The notes under the pieces: model-generated
Seen by the model: only the letters and a program-made list of their open reading frames with translations
Databases searched by the model: none
Told to the model about the DNA's origin: nothing
NCBI GenBank assembly: GCA_016463555.1
Contig: JAEMRB010000024.1
Span: 1,659 to 9,367 of the forward strand
Length of the DNA stretch: 7,709 nt
Direction: 5' to 3'
From: Chloroflexota bacterium
Lineage (GTDB): Bacteria > Chloroflexota > Limnocylindria > Limnocylindrales > Limnocylindraceae
Position numbers and translations under genes: made by a program
Part shown: positions 6,747 through 7,709 of the stretch, piece after piece
Position numbering within the stretch: position 1 is the first letter of the stretch
Layout of the letters: the number at the start of each line of letters is the position of its first letter

Positions 6747-7369
6747 TGGAGCCACAGCGACGAGCCGGGGCACCAGGCGCCCAGGTGATCGTGATCTCCG
6801 GGCCGAGCGGCGTGGGCAAAGACACCATCATCAACGAGCTGCGCCGCCGCCCAGTGGGTCAAACCTTCCACTACGTCGTCACCTGCACGACCCGACCACC
6901 CCGCTCGGGCGAGATGAACGGTGTCCACTATCACTTCCAGAGCCGCGAATCGTTTGATGCCCTGAACGCCGCAGGCGAACTCCTTGAGGCGGCCACCGTG
7001 CACGAACGCTCGTACGGAACGCCACGTGACGAGGTGCGCGGCGCCCTAGCGCGCGGGCAAGATGCGCTCTGCAAGATCGATGTGCAGGGTGCGCGGAGCC
7101 TGCGCAAGGTGATCCCTGAAGCGCTCCTCATCTTTGTGGCACCCCCATCCCCAGAGGCGCTCGCGGAGCGCCTTGCCGGTCGTGGCACCGAGACTGCCGA
7201 TGAGCTGGTGACGCGCGCGCGGAACGCGATTACGGAGATGGAACGCGCGCAGGAGTATGACTATCTGGTGTTGAACGAGACTGGTTATCCCGAGGAGGCC
7301 GCGGCTCAGGTCGAGAAGATTGTCCTCGCCGAGCGTGCGAAGCACCCGGAGCGTCGGATTTCGGTGTGA
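6746..7369 (+). CDS. gmk: Guanylate kinase
   Basis: A 207-residue cytosolic enzyme that phosphorylates GMP to GDP with ATP, feeding GTP and dGTP pools. The P-loop is GPSGVGKDT (19-27), where Asp26 replaces the usual Ser/Thr after the Walker Lys25. The GMP-binding part has TTRPPRSGE (48-56, Arg50 and Arg53 for the phosphate), NGVHYHF (58-64), LLEAATVH with Glu81, and SYGTP (89-93). KIDVQGA (110-116) holds the conserved Asp112, and the lid region is RLAGRGTETADEL. Length matches the family. The start was chosen at ATG 6746 because of the ribosome site upstream; its A is also the last base of the preceding TGA (TGATG). The related PhnN kinase has a similar GKD loop, but the complete GMP-binding set here and the neighbouring genes argue for Gmk. 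Confidence 0.93.
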   Translation: MEPQRRAGAPGAQVIVISGPSGVGKDTIINELRRRPVGQTFHYVVTCTTRPPRSGEMNGVHYHFQSRESFDALNAAGELLEAATVHERSYGTPRDEVRGALARGQDALCKIDVQGARSLRKVIPEALLIFVAPPSPEALAERLAGRGTETADELVTRARNAITEMERAQEYDYLVLNETGYPEEAAAQVEKIVLAERAKHPERRISV

Positions 7370-7709
7370 CCGGGGGCGCCGAGCCTCGCGCGTTGACGTC
7401 GACGACCGTCCTGCGCGTCGCCGTCGATGTGCCAGGAGCTCCTGGCGAGCGGCTCTACGACTACCTTGCAGGCGGCGTGACCCACGCCACCGTTGGCGAT
7501 GGCGTGATCGTGCCGTTTGGCGGACGGCGCGCGATTGGCATTGTGGTGGCACTCAATCCAACAGATCTGCCGCCAGTGGGGATCACCCTCAAACCGATTG
7601 AGGGCCGACTCGGCAGTGCGCCGCTCGTTACCCCTCTGCTCATGTCGCTTGCGGAGACCATTGCAGCGCGTTGGGCCGCACCGATCGCCACCACCGTGCG
7701 TTCGCTCCT
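7366..7709 (+). CDS. priA: Primosomal protein N' (PriA), N-terminal part (3' end outside window)
   Basis: The first 114 codons of a frame that stays open to the window edge. PriA is the superfamily 2 helicase that recognises stalled forks and reloads the replisome. What is visible matches its N-terminal 3'-DNA-end-binding domain: VLRVAVDVP (15-23), LYDYLAG, then GDGVIVPFGGRRAIGIVVAL (44-63), corresponding to the family's V-PFG-R...G-V core, followed by a helical stretch ending AETIAARWAAPIATTVRSL, like the family's A..I...Y.AP....L. The helicase motifs and zinc cysteines would lie beyond the window. The GTG start overlaps the gmk stop in GTGA. A GGAG at 7348-7351 is rather far upstream. A TTG at 7393 is a less likely alternative. 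Assignment rests on this short domain and on gmk upstream, a common neighbour of priA. Confidence 0.82.
   Translation, partial: MTGGAEPRALTSTTVLRVAVDVPGAPGERLYDYLAGGVTHATVGDGVIVPFGGRRAIGIVVALNPTDLPPVGITLKPIEGRLGSAPLVTPLLMSLAETIAARWAAPIATTVRSL

Noticed and set aside
7320..7601. A 93-codon plus-strand frame across the gmk/priA junction
   Set aside because: It is Arg-rich and out of frame with both Gmk and the PriA N-terminal domain, which explain the region better.

Overview
This GC-rich window is packed with housekeeping genes and has almost no non-coding DNA. It reads as ordinary bacterial chromosome, with no sign of phage, insertion sequences, CRISPR or foreign gene content. I lean towards Chloroflexota or a related high-GC, possibly monoderm lineage. 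The reasons are the divergent isoleucyl-tRNA synthetase with altered class I signature motifs and a lineage-type insertion, the guanylate kinase with a GKD P-loop, and a LytR-CpsA-Psr (LCP) cell-wall ligase with several membrane segments before its catalytic domain. This placement is inference from motif memory and was not tested by a tree.

Layout: the 3' end of a branched-chain aminotransferase gene (ilvE, + strand, 1-297) converges on an LCP-family gene (- strand, 312-1949) with only 14 bases between their stop codons. An 80-base divergent spacer (1950-2029) separates the LCP gene from a five-gene + strand cluster. That cluster is ileS (2030-5338), lspA (5335-5805), an RluA/RluD-type pseudouridine synthase (5802-6746), gmk (6746-7369) and the 5' end of priA (7366 to the window edge).

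Every junction in the + strand cluster overlaps: ATGA, ATGA, TGATG and GTGA. The five genes therefore very probably share one transcript and are translationally coupled. They serve tRNA charging (IleRS), lipoprotein maturation (LspA), rRNA or tRNA pseudouridylation (RluD-like), GMP phosphorylation (Gmk) and replication restart (PriA). This joins three gene pairings familiar from other bacteria: ileS-lspA, lspA-rluD and gmk...priA.

No wholly new system is evident. The item most worth a second look is IleRS, where both catalytic signatures deviate: HIGH reads GVHH and KMSKS reads QMHKS. The GxHH form has been linked in other bacteria to very high mupirocin resistance. Other points are a possible leaderless promoter for the LCP gene, an Asp in the Gmk Walker A motif, and direct contact of gmk and priA without rpoZ or coaBC between them.
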